Part shown: positions 12,801 to 25,976 of the stretch, in pieces | How positions within the stretch are numbered: position 1 is the stretch's first letter | Layout of the letters: every line of letters begins with the position of its first letter | Source: Rostratula benghalensis | Lineage: Eukaryota; Chordata; Aves; Charadriiformes; Rostratulidae | DNA: 64,000 nt | Assembly: GCA_013399305.1 (NCBI GenBank) | Contig: VXAI01000035.1 | Coordinates: forward strand, 4,472,646-4,536,645 | Direction: 5' to 3' | The notes under the pieces: model-generated | The model's input: only the letters and a program-made list of their open reading frames with translations | Told to the model about the DNA's origin: nothing | Database searches by the model: none | Position numbers and translations under genes: made by a program

Positions 12801-14460
12801 AAGAACAAAATATGCCCAGACTTGTTAATATTTGATGGTATAAATCCATCCACATCTGAATTTGTGTGACCCACTTTGTATACTTTTGGGGGAATATACA
12901 TATGGTAAGGCCATGAAATTGCACATGGTTCTTCTCATTAGTGTAAGCACTGTAATTCTGCATCTTGGGAAAAATATACATTTTTTTTTTTTTCTCTCCT
13001 GTATAAGACTCTAGGGACATAGCCTTTAAACCTTTCTGCTTCCCTGAGATTTGTGTATATCCTAACATCGAATGAGGTCACTAAGTCCCCCTGTGAGCTC
13101 TTTGTAACTGCAGAAGTTCTGCCTCTCCCTAGCCCGGGGAGACTTGCAGCATTATATGCTTCCTAGCTAGTATGTGTCTCTAGGGTGCTCTTCAAAGACA
13201 GTTTGTCAGTGCAGATTTAAAAACATACACTGCTTGTGGAAGTATTTGGAAGTATTCATCCTCCTCTGGCTTGAGGAGGGAATGTTTGGCAGCCCTGTCC
13301 CGTGCCCGTGACCAAACTCCTCCCAACTGCAAATCTTCAGACCTGCAGAGAACCTTCTGTGCAGTCCAGCTGCCTGAGCCACGGGGTCTCTGTTCCTAGG
13401 CAGAGATGGAGAGATCTGGGTATAGAGTCTTCTGGAGATCAGTAAGATTTAAAACTAGCACAGCTGTGGCAAATAAGTTACTCTGTATACAATAACCTTT
13501 GGTTTTGTAGAGTTAGCTAAAACACAGTCAACTGAATGTGAAAGAAGCTAATTAAGAGACAGTAGACCAAAGTAGTCATCACTGTAATTCCTTTAGCTTC
13601 AGTGAGCTTATTGCATGGATGAGTTTTATTGGAGTTCTCATTACTAATACAGAAAGTATGTGCAAAGTTAGGAGTTATGAAGTCAAAGCTGTGTTTCACC
13701 TGGGAATACTGTCTGAGATTTTCACAGAAGACTTAAAGTTAAAGATAAAACTTCTATCTAATTTGTCTTGCATTTGGGCACTGAATTTTCTTGAACTTTT
13801 TAAAATCTCCTTCCTAGTGAAGTGTGCCAGTCACTCAGGTTTTGAGGAGAGTTCCCAAAGTGCTAGGTGATATGCCAAGGAAGCTTCTGCATTAGTGTTT
13901 CTCTGAATGTAAGTAGTCTGAATTTTTAGCATACTTGCTCAGTCAGAAAAGGATGGAAGAAGCTGCTTCGTGCAGCTGTTTCTATTCCTGCATTTTCCAT
14001 TTAAGTGGCACTGGAGATTTTATACCTTTTTCACACTGAGAAGGCAGAGATCTTCTTTTCAGGTTAACTGGTTTGCCTCTCCTTTGGTTCTCTAACTGAA
14101 TCCATCTGTAGTTTTCCAGAAATATATTTTGTGGGTCCCTCACAAACATAGTGTTAAACTTTGCCCATGAGCTGTTCTTCTGTGTCATAAGCCTGAGTGG
14201 CACGTTGCCTTCTTTTGGTCTAGTTGAAAGGAGTCCATCAAGGGCACTGAGACACTGCATCCCTGCCATAGCCTTGACAAAAGATAAGACTTCCATAATG
14301 ATGTGTAGCAGGACAGATAGGGTAGCTGTGGTATTGACAGGTATGACTCAGGTCAGATCTGGCAAGTTTAATTACAGTTTAGATCCACTTAGGTTTGGAA
14401 ACCTAAATGACATTGAAGTCCTTGTAAGTTTGGTGTCTAATTACTTCTTGGCGTTCTGGG
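9806..14460. other. AT-rich non-coding stretch, no gene recognised
   Basis: No gene-like frame. It holds a short (AT)n tract at 11470-11481, a T tract at 12981-12993 and a G-run cluster at 11109-11123. The part at about 13080-13440 is less AT-rich and locally pyrimidine/GC-richer, but I see neither a coding frame nor a repeat family in it. Confidence 0.55.
11109..11123 (+). other. G-run cluster (possible two-tetrad G-quadruplex)
   Basis: Runs of 4, 3, 3 and 2 G are separated by single T bases. Single-base loops favour quadruplex folding, but the last run has only two G, so a three-tetrad structure is not supported. Confidence 0.35.
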
Positions 14461-14562
14461 ACTGAGCGATTTACTTAAAGTCACAAATGGAGTAGAAACA
14501 GAAACTGGGCAGAGAATTCTCAAATCCCAGCCCAGTGCCTGTACCATTAATCCTCAACTAAT
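14461..14562 (-). mobile_element. MIR-like core-SINE remnant
   Basis: On the + strand the segment reads as a diverged reverse complement of a MIR-type SINE: GATTTACTTAAAGTCACAAA (family: GACTTGCCCAAGGTCACACA), then AGAAACTGGGCAGAGAATTC, then ATCCCAGCCCAGTGCC and TACCATTAATCC (family: CCCAGCCCAGTGCTCTATCC). The order and the CCCAGCCCAGTGC block are characteristic. It is likely an ancient amniote core-SINE, and the subfamily is not resolvable by eye. Confidence 0.68.
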
Positions 14563-17500
14563 CTGGTATCTTCTGATCTAGGTTTCACTTCAGCCAGCTG
14601 CCTTCATCAAGTCATTAGTGTCATCCTACACTGGGACAGCTGGCCAGAGTTTAGTGCATAAGTAAATGTCATCTGCGTACTTCTCTCATTTACACCCATG
14701 GTATTATGTGATACCCACTAACAGCTCCACATAAGTACAGATTATATGGTGTTTGTGGTCCTTGGAAAGAAGAGAGAAAGCTTCTGATCAGAGATTTCAG
14801 AGTCTGAAAACTGCTAGAATTAAGTACTGTTTGTTTAGATAATGGTAAACATAAGAGTTGGGGGATTTGATCTCACAAAAAAATGTGTGTTTCACTGTTA
14901 TTTGTGCTATGGAGAGACCCAGGTGAATGAAATAAGATATTTGTCCGCTGCTGGCCTGTGTGAATTCTGTGGCATTCCTCTTTGCTTTGCTAGGTAAGGC
15001 CCAGGATGATTTGCAATAAAATAGTTTTAAAGTGATATTATGAGTAATGAGATGTAAAAAAATAAATAAAATAAAAGGAATGACTTTTAAATACTTAAAA
15101 TCCAACCTTGATATTTGAAAAGAAAATGCTAAGCAATAAAGGGGATGAATTTCCCCACTACCTATTGCACAGGAAATTTGCACACACAATCTTTTATTTG
15201 TTTAATGGATTTTCTGTAAACGTCTCCCATTAAATGTTTGTAAAACTTCAGCCCAAAAAATTTAGCTATGGAAGGAAAAGCATTTATATTCATTAGATGA
15301 GAGCAGACTTTTTGCTCATGATTTGGGTGGAATTTAAAATGATTAATGCAGCTTAAAGTAGTTAGGTGATAGGAATTTTCTAAAACATTTTGTCTGCATC
15401 TAATAAGCCCTTTTGGGAAAACAACAGCTTATGATGCATATAAGGAAAACTAGAGCCAGTTTATTAAAAACACATTTCCACTTACTTTAATGGTGTTCTT
15501 CCATTTTATCTTAAAATTGCCAGGTATTTTACCATCTCCTGTAGCCAATCTGTAGAGACAAGAACCATAAGAAACCCTTTGAGAGGCCCATTCCTTTACT
15601 GTAGAAATTGCAGCTGCAGCTGACAAAGGATGAAATGAACTCAGGAATATAATGCAGCCAAAGTTAAAAAAATCCTTCATGGAAACTTAAAATGTCTTAC
15701 ATTAAATTTGTCCTATAAGGAGCACTTTATTAGGGAGTATTCTATAAAACCGTTCTAGTTAATTGTAGTCTGAAAATTAAAAATTAAACATTTTATGTAG
15801 CTTTGTGATAAGGTTACTGTAAGAATACTGAAGGCAGTTATTTACTTTTTTTTTACTTATTTACTTATTTATTTTCTAGGGCAGAGAAATTCAATGTTCA
15901 GACTTGCCTAAAATTAAATCAAGGATTTTTCCAAGTTTTCATCTCACTTTGTAGTGGTAGAAATACTAATGTGGGTGACTTGCAATAAATCCTTTACTTT
16001 TTTTTTAATAGTGGAAATTAAAGTGGTGCACTTGTTTCTTTAGATCATTGGTAAATCTGCCTTTGCAAAGACACTATCACAGTATTCAGAGCCAAGCTCA
16101 CTCGCAGATGGAAAGTTAGTATCTCAATTATCCTGGGGTAGATTATCCCACTGATGGATGGGGAATAGGCTGCAGGTACCGAGACATTCAGTCCTGCCCT
16201 GAATGAGTCGGTTTGGCGCTGCCGTGTGCGGTGATGATACCGGCTCAGATGCTAGAGTTCTGAATCAGCGTTGCTACTGACCTCTCCTTTCACTCTTTTG
16301 TTCCTACAGTGTCATTGTGCAGCCTAATTTACAAGAGTGATTACAGACAGTAAGGTGGCAAGTTAAGCATTCATTAATCCCAAATTTGTTGAATATCTCT
16401 CAGTGTCATTTCTGACATTGTATTTCTGACCTGCCAGGCATCATTTGGCTGAATGTCTTTGAAGAATAGATTTTAGTGAGGTAAGAGAGGCCAAATTTTT
16501 AAAATTAGAAGACAAGAAGCATGAAAGTGAAGAATAATTATTCCAGAGAATTTGATACAATGAGTCAGTCTCTAGTTTATTGTAGCAGATCTATGTATGC
16601 AGTACAAATTCTTTCCCAGGATTAACATTACAATGGAAATGCTGCACTTTATGCTGGTCTGTAAAATTTAGGTTATGAGTATGCTAGCGATCTCTTCCCT
16701 TAGTAGGGAATTTTTCGGGGATTTAACCAGACTATTGCAGCTAAGATGGCAAAAATCTGTAGCCTTGACATAGCCTGAAACTATATTCACCTCTGTTCCC
16801 CCAGGCAGTCTCTTCTCCTCACAAGGACTCACTTTAATGTGGCTATAAATTTTTTGAAGGAACGTTCTGAGCCGAATGCCACAGAAAATAAACGTCTGTG
16901 ATATAATGCAGTGATGCTTTGTTTCTCAAAGAGTGTGCTTTAGATATAGAATATAGAATAATTTGTTCTTTGTTAATATGTACTCTATGGGAACAACATT
17001 GGTATTTTGAGTTTTTAAGTGTAACTGTTACATTAGGAGAAAGCGGGAAGGAATGTGCGAGGTGGCGTGATTCTGTTTTTGATCCTCCTTATTTCAGATC
17101 TTAGTGTCTCAAGAAGTAGGGCTTGATCATCTTTCTGTTTGAGGTGGTATTCACCGATGCTCGCCCTGCTGTATTGGCTACCCAGGTTGTTGTGGCTATG
17201 ACGTACAGCTGGCAGTACAGTGTGTACACAGAGTCAGCTGTGGAGGCAGATGTTGGGATGTGACAGTGAAGTCTCAAATTCTTCCGGACTTGTCATAACA
17301 AGGATGGATGTTTATATACAGGATACATAGAAAAATTAAACTTTTTTTGGTGGTGGGAGGGTGTGAGGTAGGGAGGACAGACTCTGCATACCTATTTTGG
17401 AAAGTGCTCCTCTACTAATTCAGTCAAAATACAGAAACAGCGGTTTTCAGGTAATCCCTTTTTAGTTGCTGTTTGGTTGGTTTTTAGTGGCCTACTTTAG

Positions 17501-20500
17501 TTATAGTATATATTTAATAGATAACCCCATCCAGAGCAGAATTCTCCTGCAGTTCTTCAAGGGTTGGGGTATGTGTTTGTTTGTTTCTAAAGATTTATTG
17601 AAAGGCCCTCTACTCTTTGGGTAAAGAAGCTCCTAGCCACTGTTCTGCTGTCAAACTGTATGAATCTAAATGTCTCCTTGAAATACAGACTGAAGATTTA
17701 TTTGTAGGTGCAGATGCTTTTAAAAACTGCCTTAAAATAAGTGCAGAATGAAGAAATTGTCTGCCACCAGATGAGTGAGACTTGGCTGGGCTTCTCTCTT
17801 CCTTTCATCTACATATGCACACCTCTACAATCGTTACAAAAATACCATTTCTATAACCTGCAAGGATCTACTCCTACTCACAAAAATGCCTTGCTGTTGT
17901 GTTGCAGTTGTGAATCTCTACAGCCATGCAGGGTATGCTACGTGTTGTTCTACTTCTGGTGGAGATATCTGTGCAGGCAGACTGAAGGGTAAAGTTAATC
18001 TACATTAATCTACCACAAAATGAATCTAATTTCATCTCCTGTCATGCTAGACAGAAAGATGTCTCTGTGAAAGCTATTGACATATAGGCAGAAGAAAATT
18101 TTGTTTGTTCTCAGAGATGTGGAGCAATGAACTATGTTCAGGGGCACGCAAAGCCTGCATTTAGGTAAGGGACACAGTCTATAGCAATTATATAGCTCGA
18201 TGGCAAATTGCCAGAAAGTAGTCTGTAAGAGGCTTGGTTGACAATCCCTGATCTTTGCCATATGAATTTATGAAATAGATTACACTGGCCTAAAGAAGAG
18301 TGGCAAACCCATAGAAGTAGAAAGAATATGCACAAAACCAGATCCATATTCAGAACTCCAAATGCTCCTCATTGCATTTCAGCATCCCAGATGGCAGATC
18401 TCCTTAGCACAGTTCAAAATTTTCAGCATGCTTACTGAAGTAGTTTATATTTTCTTGTCTTCCCTTTGCCATCTCCTTCTCACTTAAGACCTTTTCATTT
18501 AATGAGTATCTACAGGGTCACAATGCAGAATGAGCTGACAGGATGAATGACAGTGTACATGTACAGGGTGAGAGACTCAACTTCAGTTTGCAACCTTGTT
18601 GGCATACAGTCCATAGCATCTCTAATAAAAAGTCATTATAGCTCTCCAGGTTTCTCAATTATTTCTTTGCGCTGTTTATTACTTGATCACAGCATGGGAT
18701 GTTGCTCTGATTATCTTTATTGTAGCGTATTTAATAAAAATGAATGCCTTAAATTACGTTCTGTAGAACAGTTAAAATAGCTAAAGGGGGAAAAGCATGG
18801 CCATCATGGGCTTTGACTGATAGTCCTAGTCATCTTGATTCAAAGAAAACAAGCAGAGGGGTCTGTTCAGGTGATCTAAGACTTGCCAATCTGTGACTGT
18901 TTTTCTCTGATAAAATGTTTGTATTTTTTTGTCTTAAATAAATCATTAGTGATTTCACCAAAGCTAATAAAAAGAAGGAATTTATTTTAATTGAGTGAGA
19001 ATTTAGTTGTTCCATACAAATGTGGACATAACTTGTTGAGGTATACTTGGTGCATAGGTCATTGGCATCTTGCATTTTGGCAAGTCAGAAATGTGTGCAA
19101 CTTTTTTCAATTATATATCTCAAGGTTTGTTTCTCACAAATGAGAGTTATTTAGTCCTATTGTTCTGGCCATGTTCCAAGCCAGCTAATTATATTATTCC
19201 TAAAATTTGCCTCAAAGTTCCAATTAATTATCTTCACTTCCTTTTCTGAAGTACTGTCATACTGTTTCTATGAAATGACTGATAGTGTCTTGCATTTGGA
19301 GTGGCTGTATTTCACTTATGAATGAAGTGTTGCTGTAGACAAAGGGTTCTTTCCACCAGTAGCATGTGTCAGTGTGATGGGCTGATTATAGAGAAGGTAT
19401 TTTAAATACAGCAATAGTGAAATTGAGTCAAAATATTCATGCTTAGAGTATAAAATAAGGTGTAACTTTCCCCTCTTTTCACCAGATTATTTTTTATATT
19501 AATCTACACTCCAAAGTGTATTCTTATACCTTACTCATTGTGACTAGTATCATCACTAACAGTAGAGAAAAGCAGGGAAAGTCATTCTACGGTAAGGTAA
19601 TTGATAGTAGCATATCTATTGCTTACACAGTTAAAAAAAAAAAAAAAAGATTTTTGCTTCAGTATTAAAATACATACCGGCAAATCAGATATAGTGATGT
19701 TGCCTATTCCTCTCAGCTGCTGCTGAAGTACAGGGGTTAGAAACTTTTAAAAAGTCAATTATGAGAACTGTGCTTTTATTCTTCCTTTAGAAAAATGGTT
19801 GAGGTACTTCTGAACTATTTTTTTATATCAAAAGATTGGTATAGTAGGTATGTAAAAATCCTTCAAAATGGAGGTTTGTGAGAAATTTCAGGTAGATTTT
19901 AAGGACTACTACAAATATTTTCTGGGACATTTTCTTTATGCCCATAACTGCTTCCAAAGGATTACAAAATATGAGTGATAGAGAAGATCAAAATACCTGG
20001 GTGTTTGAAAATCCGTGTTTTAGGAAATTATTTCACAGAATCAATATTGTGTTGTGTTGAAAGAGAACTGGAAAGTGAGTTGCCATCTTGAATTTCACAT
20101 GTAAAAATAATAAATTATAAAATCAGAATATAGTCTAGGTGTATCTTTTTTTTTTCTATGAGCCACAACTCAAGAGGCGCACATCGTTGCAAGATGTTGA
20201 TATATTAAGTAGGTGCTGTTTTTTTATCAGATCTGACTTGCACTAGCACAATCCTGAGCAATGTTTTGTGACATGAGTATACATTTAGTTGAAAGAATGA
20301 CTGGAGAAGAGAGGTTGTTGGTAGGAGATACTCTTTTCACTGTCTTTCACCTGCATATTGATAAGCTGGCTTTCAGGTATCTTTCCTGTTTGTTTGCAAT
20401 TGCAAATACTTACTAAATTGTTAAATTGCTGCAGAACATCTTGTCTGCATTTTATAAATTCACAGCCACTCTACTTAAATACAGTTCTCACCCACACAGA

Positions 20501-22189
20501 GTTTCATTTGCACAAAAGTCATAGCAGCAGAATATCAGCAGTTCCCACGGAAATGACAGCCCAAGCCTTTAGTTCATAATATTGAAAAAATTCCCTAACT
20601 TACAGCGTTTCCTGAGGGAATGTCAGAGTTGGCATACATTTCTGCTGCTTTTCTCTAATTTTTAACCTCTTATTACAAATGAAAGCTTGTAGGGCTTTTT
20701 AACAGGTGGTTTTTGCCTGTGAGTACATGACAGAGGTAGAAAGCCAGAGAACTGTGATAAAAATTAAACTCAGCAAATCTAACCAGTCCTAGTGAGAATG
20801 CAGCAGGGAATAACAAATCCTCAGTGAAAAGAGGTAAAGATTGCTTAATTAAATGGGGTTGCAGAATTAGATTTAACTTAAACTTGAAATTTAAATGAAT
20901 TTCTTTGGTGAGGAAACTGTGATGACTTCTTGAATGTCATTCTAGATATATTTTTTTTTTTTTCCAGGGCTGGCATGAAATGTCATTGTATTTTGCTATA
21001 AAATCAAAGAAGTAGATGCTTATTTCACACAGAAGGTTTAAAAATCTTGGGGCTTTTGCCCCCATATTTTGAAATTGTCTCAAAAAGGAATATGAGTTGG
21101 TGATTAGAGTCTGTAACTCAGAATGAAAACACATAACAGAAAAGGAGTTAACGTCTTTGTGGATTGTGAGTACTCAGTTGCTGCAGTAATGTAATTGCTG
21201 CAATACTTAACACAATTAGCTTTCAAAACCTGATGTAACAGCAAATTTCACAGAAAATATTTTGAGGCCCTTGAAATCAATGACCAAGGTTTTATATAAA
21301 AAAAACCCAGTTAAAATTGATGGAAATACTATTAGGGAAGCATCTGCTTTACTCTTAAAGAAAGCTGTGGTCAAAGCATCTGAAAATAAATTTGTCAAAG
21401 GGGTTGCATTTATGAATTATTATCCCCTATGGAACTGAGGAACTGTAGGTTCCCCTACAAATTATAATGTTACCACTTACTTTTTAGCCTAATAGAGTTT
21501 TGAAATGGATCAAATTGTGTTAATTGAATTTTCATGAATAACCCAATGACTTTATGGTTAATCCTCATAAGATATATTATAGGTCCAAGGTAAGCAGGTT
21601 TAAGACAGCTTCTAAGACTTTTTCACTGCTAGCTGAACATCGTCACCTGTCCAGTCTTTTATGAATGTAAATCTCTACTTCATTTTCATCAAAGACAGCG
21701 ACAAAAAGTTTTAAGGCATTGGACTTTGTGATTTCATAGGTCCTTGGCATAGATCTTTCAGCAAAGGGCCCTGAGGCACTTGATCTGAAAATGCAAAAGT
21801 GATACTGACCGGGGATGTGGCAAGACCAAGGTGCCTTGGGGAGCGGATGGTTCAGTGCTTCAGCAGGACAGCATCCCTTGGATGATGCCAATTAAGCTGT
21901 AGCTGTCATTTAATGTTGCTGTCTTCTGGATTGTGCCTCCTGTGCACGAGCAGGAATCAATCAGTCTCTTGTTCCATGTTATAAATAAAAATGAAGGTTT
22001 GTCTTTTTGTAAGTGTATGAAAAAACCCAATTCCCCCAAACCAATGTGTACACCAAATATTGCTCATTTCCAATAGTGGCAATTATTTCTTGGACTGTAT
22101 TTAAGTCAGTCATCTCAGAAGTTTCATGTACTAAATGAATGAAATTAAGCCACCACTTCAAAACCTTTATAAGGCTGTGAATTATTTTT
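14563..22189. other. AT-rich non-coding stretch, no gene recognised
   Basis: No convincing exon or RNA gene. Visible items are TTTAC/TTTAT low complexity at 15842-15878, a CpG cluster at 16179-16263, a G-rich patch at 17348-17378, A16 at 19633-19648 and T13 at 20951-20963. Open frames of 60-130 codons (for example 14797-15189 on the minus strand) show no domain, signal or codon pattern that sets them apart from chance. Confidence 0.55.
16179..16263. promoter_or_regulatory. small CpG cluster
   Basis: Seven CpG dinucleotides fall within about 85 bases (TACCGAG, GTCGG, GGCGC, GCCGT, TGCGG, ACCGG, AGCGT), whereas the surrounding DNA has very few. An inverted repeat CATTCAG/CTGAATG (16185-16191 and 16199-16205) sits at its left edge. 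It may be an unmethylated regulatory site or a younger insertion. It is too short to be a CpG island. Confidence 0.25.
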
Positions 22190-22760
22190 GAATTAAGGCA
22201 GTATCATATCAATAAACAAGAATGTAAAAAGCCATAGTCTAATCAGGTTTATTGTTTCATAATAGGTTTATACAAATTATGAATACCAGAGTTTTATTAA
22301 CAGGACTTTTAATTATCCACTATAGTGAAGAGTGATGTAAAATATCTAACAGCTCTGCTAATTAATATGAGGATTCAATGGTTGTTAATTAAGGGCAAAT
22401 GGGACAGGGCTAACCCAATCCACTTTTGACTATGATGAATAAAAAGTCAAACCGATAGCTTATTTCCAAATTAACACGATTGATAAAAAGTCAGCTCAGA
22501 GCACAAGTCATTCATCCCAAGGGAGCTGGAATTTTAATGTTTACAGGATACAAAAAAAAGAAAAAAAAAAAAAAAAGCATGTGTCTATAGGCCTTGAAAT
22601 AAAAGTAAAAGCGGCAAACAGCTTCAAAGGGCTAAAATACAGATTTATGAACTTGCTTTTAAACATGTCACATTGTGCACTGTGAATCTTTTCAGATCAC
22701 TTTCACTTCTCACAGATTTAAATAAAGCTGGCAGATGAATGTAACATATTCCTGGAAAAT
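22190..22760. promoter_or_regulatory. Possible conserved regulatory element (homeodomain-motif rich)
   Basis: This stretch has the look of an ancient developmental enhancer: many TAAT/ATTA cores (AATTAATATGAGG, GTTAATTAAGGG, AAATTAACACG), no recognisable repeat, and a near-exact 16-base direct repeat containing ATAAAAAGTCA at 22434-22449 and 22478-22493. Conservation cannot be judged from one sequence, so this is inference from composition only. An A tract (22552-22576, broken by one G) interrupts it. Confidence 0.25.
22552..22576. repeat. A-rich tract
   Basis: Eight A, one G, then sixteen A. There is no SINE or processed gene body upstream, so I read it as simple low complexity. Confidence 0.9.
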
Positions 22761-23789
22761 TATCCGTTATTTTACTTTCTTTTCTATTTATCAGGTACAC
22801 TGAACAGCACTTTACATACATTTAAAAAAAAAAAAAGGCAGGCAGGGTATAGAGAAGAGAAGCAGCCTGTGATCATAGCAGTCTGTCCTCTTCTGATTGC
22901 TGTTCATTACTTGTTTTCCTGCACGTAGCTAAACATTTGAAATTGAACTTAAAATCTTTAGAAAGTTAAGTCTGGGTATGTATATCCAGAAAAAGCCTCC
23001 AAGGTAGAATTCACAGAGTTTGGTGTTCTTATGTGACATAGATACTATATGAGGATGCTGAGGCAATTCAGCGAAGGCTATAAAATAGCATGTGTGATGT
23101 TCAAGGAGCCTCTAGTCAGATTCAGGCTGCTGTCTGGGATCGGTAGAAATTGTGAGCACAGCTGAGGGACTTAAAATCTTTTCCTCCTCACCTGCTCATT
23201 TTGCCACCTTGTCCCAGACAATAAGGAGCTATGCCCTCCTGTTCAGCTTCTACAGTTCGTAGCAATCTCTAGATATCTCATGCTTTTTACCCCCTCTGAG
23301 CTAACACCTTTCAAAAGTTATGTTCTTTTCATGTTTTGAGTTAGATATATTCACATGGCATGTATCAAGAATTTCCATGTTATATGTAAGGTCTCAAATT
23401 CGATTTCTCCTTTCCCTAAGGATGTTAAAACTTGTGCTTTCCATGACGAGTATCTTATTACCAAGGTAAAGGCTACTTTTGTTTTGGGATTGCTTTTAGT
23501 TGGCCTGTTACAGAAGTGGTGTATAATAGGAAAATTGAGTACCTAAGACAAGAAGCCAGATGTCTAAATCAGGTTTCATGAACAAATATTTAAGGCAAGT
23601 TTGAGGATCCTAGTGGGAAAAAAAAAAAAGTATGAAAGCATTCGAGGTTATAATTGAAACGTGCAGGGGAAAACCCACAAAACTACAGAAAAACATGAAA
23701 ACATTTATTTTTATGAGGAAGAGAGAGGTGTATGTATGCTGTTTGACATAGAGTGAGCATAGTTGGATATGAACTTAAGAACTTGGGAT
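22761..23789. other. Non-coding stretch, no gene recognised
   Basis: It holds an A12 tract at 22824-22835 and an A tract near 23620-23630. No coding frame with gene-like features and no assignable repeat. Confidence 0.55.
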
Positions 23790-24480
23790 TGAAAGGAATC
23801 TCCTGAAACATATTGTCTGGTCCCCTTTTATCACAAGCAATTATTTCACATAACCTTTTCACAATCTACCATATTCCCAATGAAATTTTTTTCCCTGATT
23901 TTTTTTTTTTTTTTTCTCCTGACCTTGGGATACCGTTCCTGTGCTTTTATACTCTTATAGTTAGAAGCCTTCTAATCTCTGACTAAATTTTTTCATGACC
24001 AGTTTGTTTTTAATTTGTTCATGGTTATTTGTTTCTGTTCCAGCACTGACATTTAGCTTGATTTTCTCCCTTGAACAAATATTTTTATCTGCAGGCTTTT
24101 TTTTGACCTTTCTAAGCAAGGCAATTCATACAGGTTCCTTTTATTTGGTAGTATGACCCTTCCTAATTATTACTGTAATATATGTCTCTGCTTCTTTTCT
24201 AATTCACTTTTGTACATAGGTATCCAGATAGGACTTTATCAGTGCTTTATACACTCACTTTATGTGAGTATTTTCTTAATGTCCTCTGAAAAAGTACTGA
24301 TTGATATATCATACCTATGATCATATTTGTCATTTTTGGAAGTTTATTCATATTAGTCTATATGTACTCCCCCCCCCTTTTCAGTTTGCTGTAATTCTGG
24401 TTTATAGTATAATTTCTTATTAGTTCTCCAGCTGCATAGTCTCCACAATGAATTTCATCTTACATGCTCCTAAGGTCTTG
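23790..24480 (-). mobile_element. Very old CR1-type LINE fragment
   Basis: On the + strand several blocks follow the order of an antisense amniote CR1 (turtle/crocodile-like). At 23800-23832, GGAATCTCCTG and TGTCTGGTCCCC correspond to the 3' end GGGACCTC...TCTGGTCC. ATAGTTAGAAGCCTTCTAAT at about 23957 corresponds to the AGTTAGAAA-TTTTTCCTAAT block. TATCCAGATAGGACTTTATC followed by AGTGCTTTATA at about 24220-24252 corresponds to TCCAGATGAGGCCTTATCAGTGCTGAGTA. Further on come TTCATATTAGTCTATATG (about 24347) and AATGAATTTCATCTTAC (about 24448). A T17 tract interrupts the 3' part. The divergence is high and the right end is uncertain. Confidence 0.6.
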
Positions 24481-25900
24481 TCATTCTTCATATATGATAA
24501 CCCAATCATATTTGTTCATTAGGAAATTCCATTGTATTCTTACCTTTTTGTTTTTTTAGTAAATACTGTTACAAAAAGCTTGATTGTTCTCATAACTTTC
24601 ATTTTGATGTTGGTAGAGAAGGTTATTTTATTGTTTGGTAAAATGTAACTGTGGGGAGTGGGCTTTCCCATGCTTTGTATATCAGTAAGGTTATAATAAG
24701 CATTTTTAAAATCACTATTTGCTATGTTATTGTGAAAAGATATTGTCTGTAATACAGGCCAAGGAGTATGTCACGAGCAGTTTGGTTTTTTAAATGTTTA
24801 TCGTTTATTATTGTCAATACATAACAGCACATATATGAAAAGCTATATTAGCAATAACATTTTCTTTAATTAATTTTTCCATGAATGAATTCCTATTAGA
24901 AATTCATTCTTACTACATTGTATTATGTTGTGATGCACTTTGGTGAAATTAACTCGAAGAGCTGCTCTTTGCAATTTTAATATTCCACTGGGTTTTCCAT
25001 TCTAGAAAACTCATTATTATACATGTACAAAGCTGAAAAGAAACAAGAGAGAGGCATATTGTGTGAATAACAGTCAGGGAAAAGAGACAGCTGGCATGAT
25101 AATTTTCTAATAAAGCTTAGAAAAGGCTGCTGTGTCTTGAAAAAATGAAAGAGTTTTAATTTGAGTATTCCTTTTGTTTGGATTTGCTTTGTACTAAAAA
25201 GTTCTGAATCCTATTCACACCTTTTATGAATATTAACTGAAAAACAAATATATCTTGTCAAGTCCTTCTCCTTGGTAGGTGCAAAAGAATCAGTGGTGTG
25301 TATCCAGAGGGGGATGGTATTTCTTGTTCTTATCCACTCTTATTCTCCTCCAACCAGACTGTACAGTTTGGATCTTGATAAATAAAGATCTTCTGAATCA
25401 TGGACAGCTTATTAACACATGGGGCCTTTAACTATCTATGTGCCAAACTGCAGTCTCAAATAAATGTTTGTGAATTTCTTAATTTCTATCACGTTTAAGA
25501 TAGTGGCCTTTGGAGGCTGTGCCTAAAATCTCTGTCAGGAAGCTGTGGCACTGGTCTTTATTTTAAGAAAGTACTAAGGAGCATCATAGAAATTAAGCAT
25601 TTTACCTGTGGCCTCCAAAGTCACACAAATCTTGTTACTTGTTAGAAAAACTTAGAATATTTTTTTTTCCAGATATATGACATTTTTAAGACTAGGTGTT
25701 ACCTTCTTAAAAGCTTTAAACCAGATTTAAAAAAAACCCAAAACACAGAAGTATTTACATTTAATTACAAAACTCAAATGTACTCACAGTTGAGAGAGGC
25801 AAATTAAGCTGAAATTTTAAATTAATATGAGGGGGGAAAAACTTAATCCATTAAAGAGAATTTTCAAACACCAAATTCTGTTCTCACTGCTACCTTTCAG
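24481..25900. other. AT-rich non-coding stretch, no gene recognised
   Basis: No exon or assignable repeat. The part 24785-25130 is rich in TAAT/ATTA words and free of visible repeats, so it is a weak candidate for a conserved non-coding element. Confidence 0.5.
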
Positions 25901-25976
25901 CATTGGATTGGGGAAATGGACTAGATGATCTTTCAAGGTCCCTTCCAATCCCTGATATTCTGTGATTCTGTGATTG
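25901..25976 (+). mobile_element. CR1 LINE 3' end (5'-truncated)
   Basis: The sequence GGACTAGATGATCTTTCAAG, then GTCCCTTCCAATCCCTGATA, then TTCTGTGATTCTGTGATT is the classic sense-strand 3' terminus of avian CR1, ending in the ATTCTGTG octamer repeats. Only about 75 bases remain, as is usual for CR1 copies truncated at the 5' end. No coding sequence is left. Confidence 0.95.

Noticed and set aside
14797..15189. 130-codon minus-strand frame, the longest in the window
   Set aside because: No recognisable motif. Composition follows AT-rich sequence (many I, F, L, K), and a poly-A/T tract lies inside it.
19633..19648. A16 tract as the tail of a processed pseudogene or SINE
   Set aside because: No gene-like sequence or RNA-polymerase III box upstream and no flanking duplication seen. 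The same holds for the other long A/T tracts.
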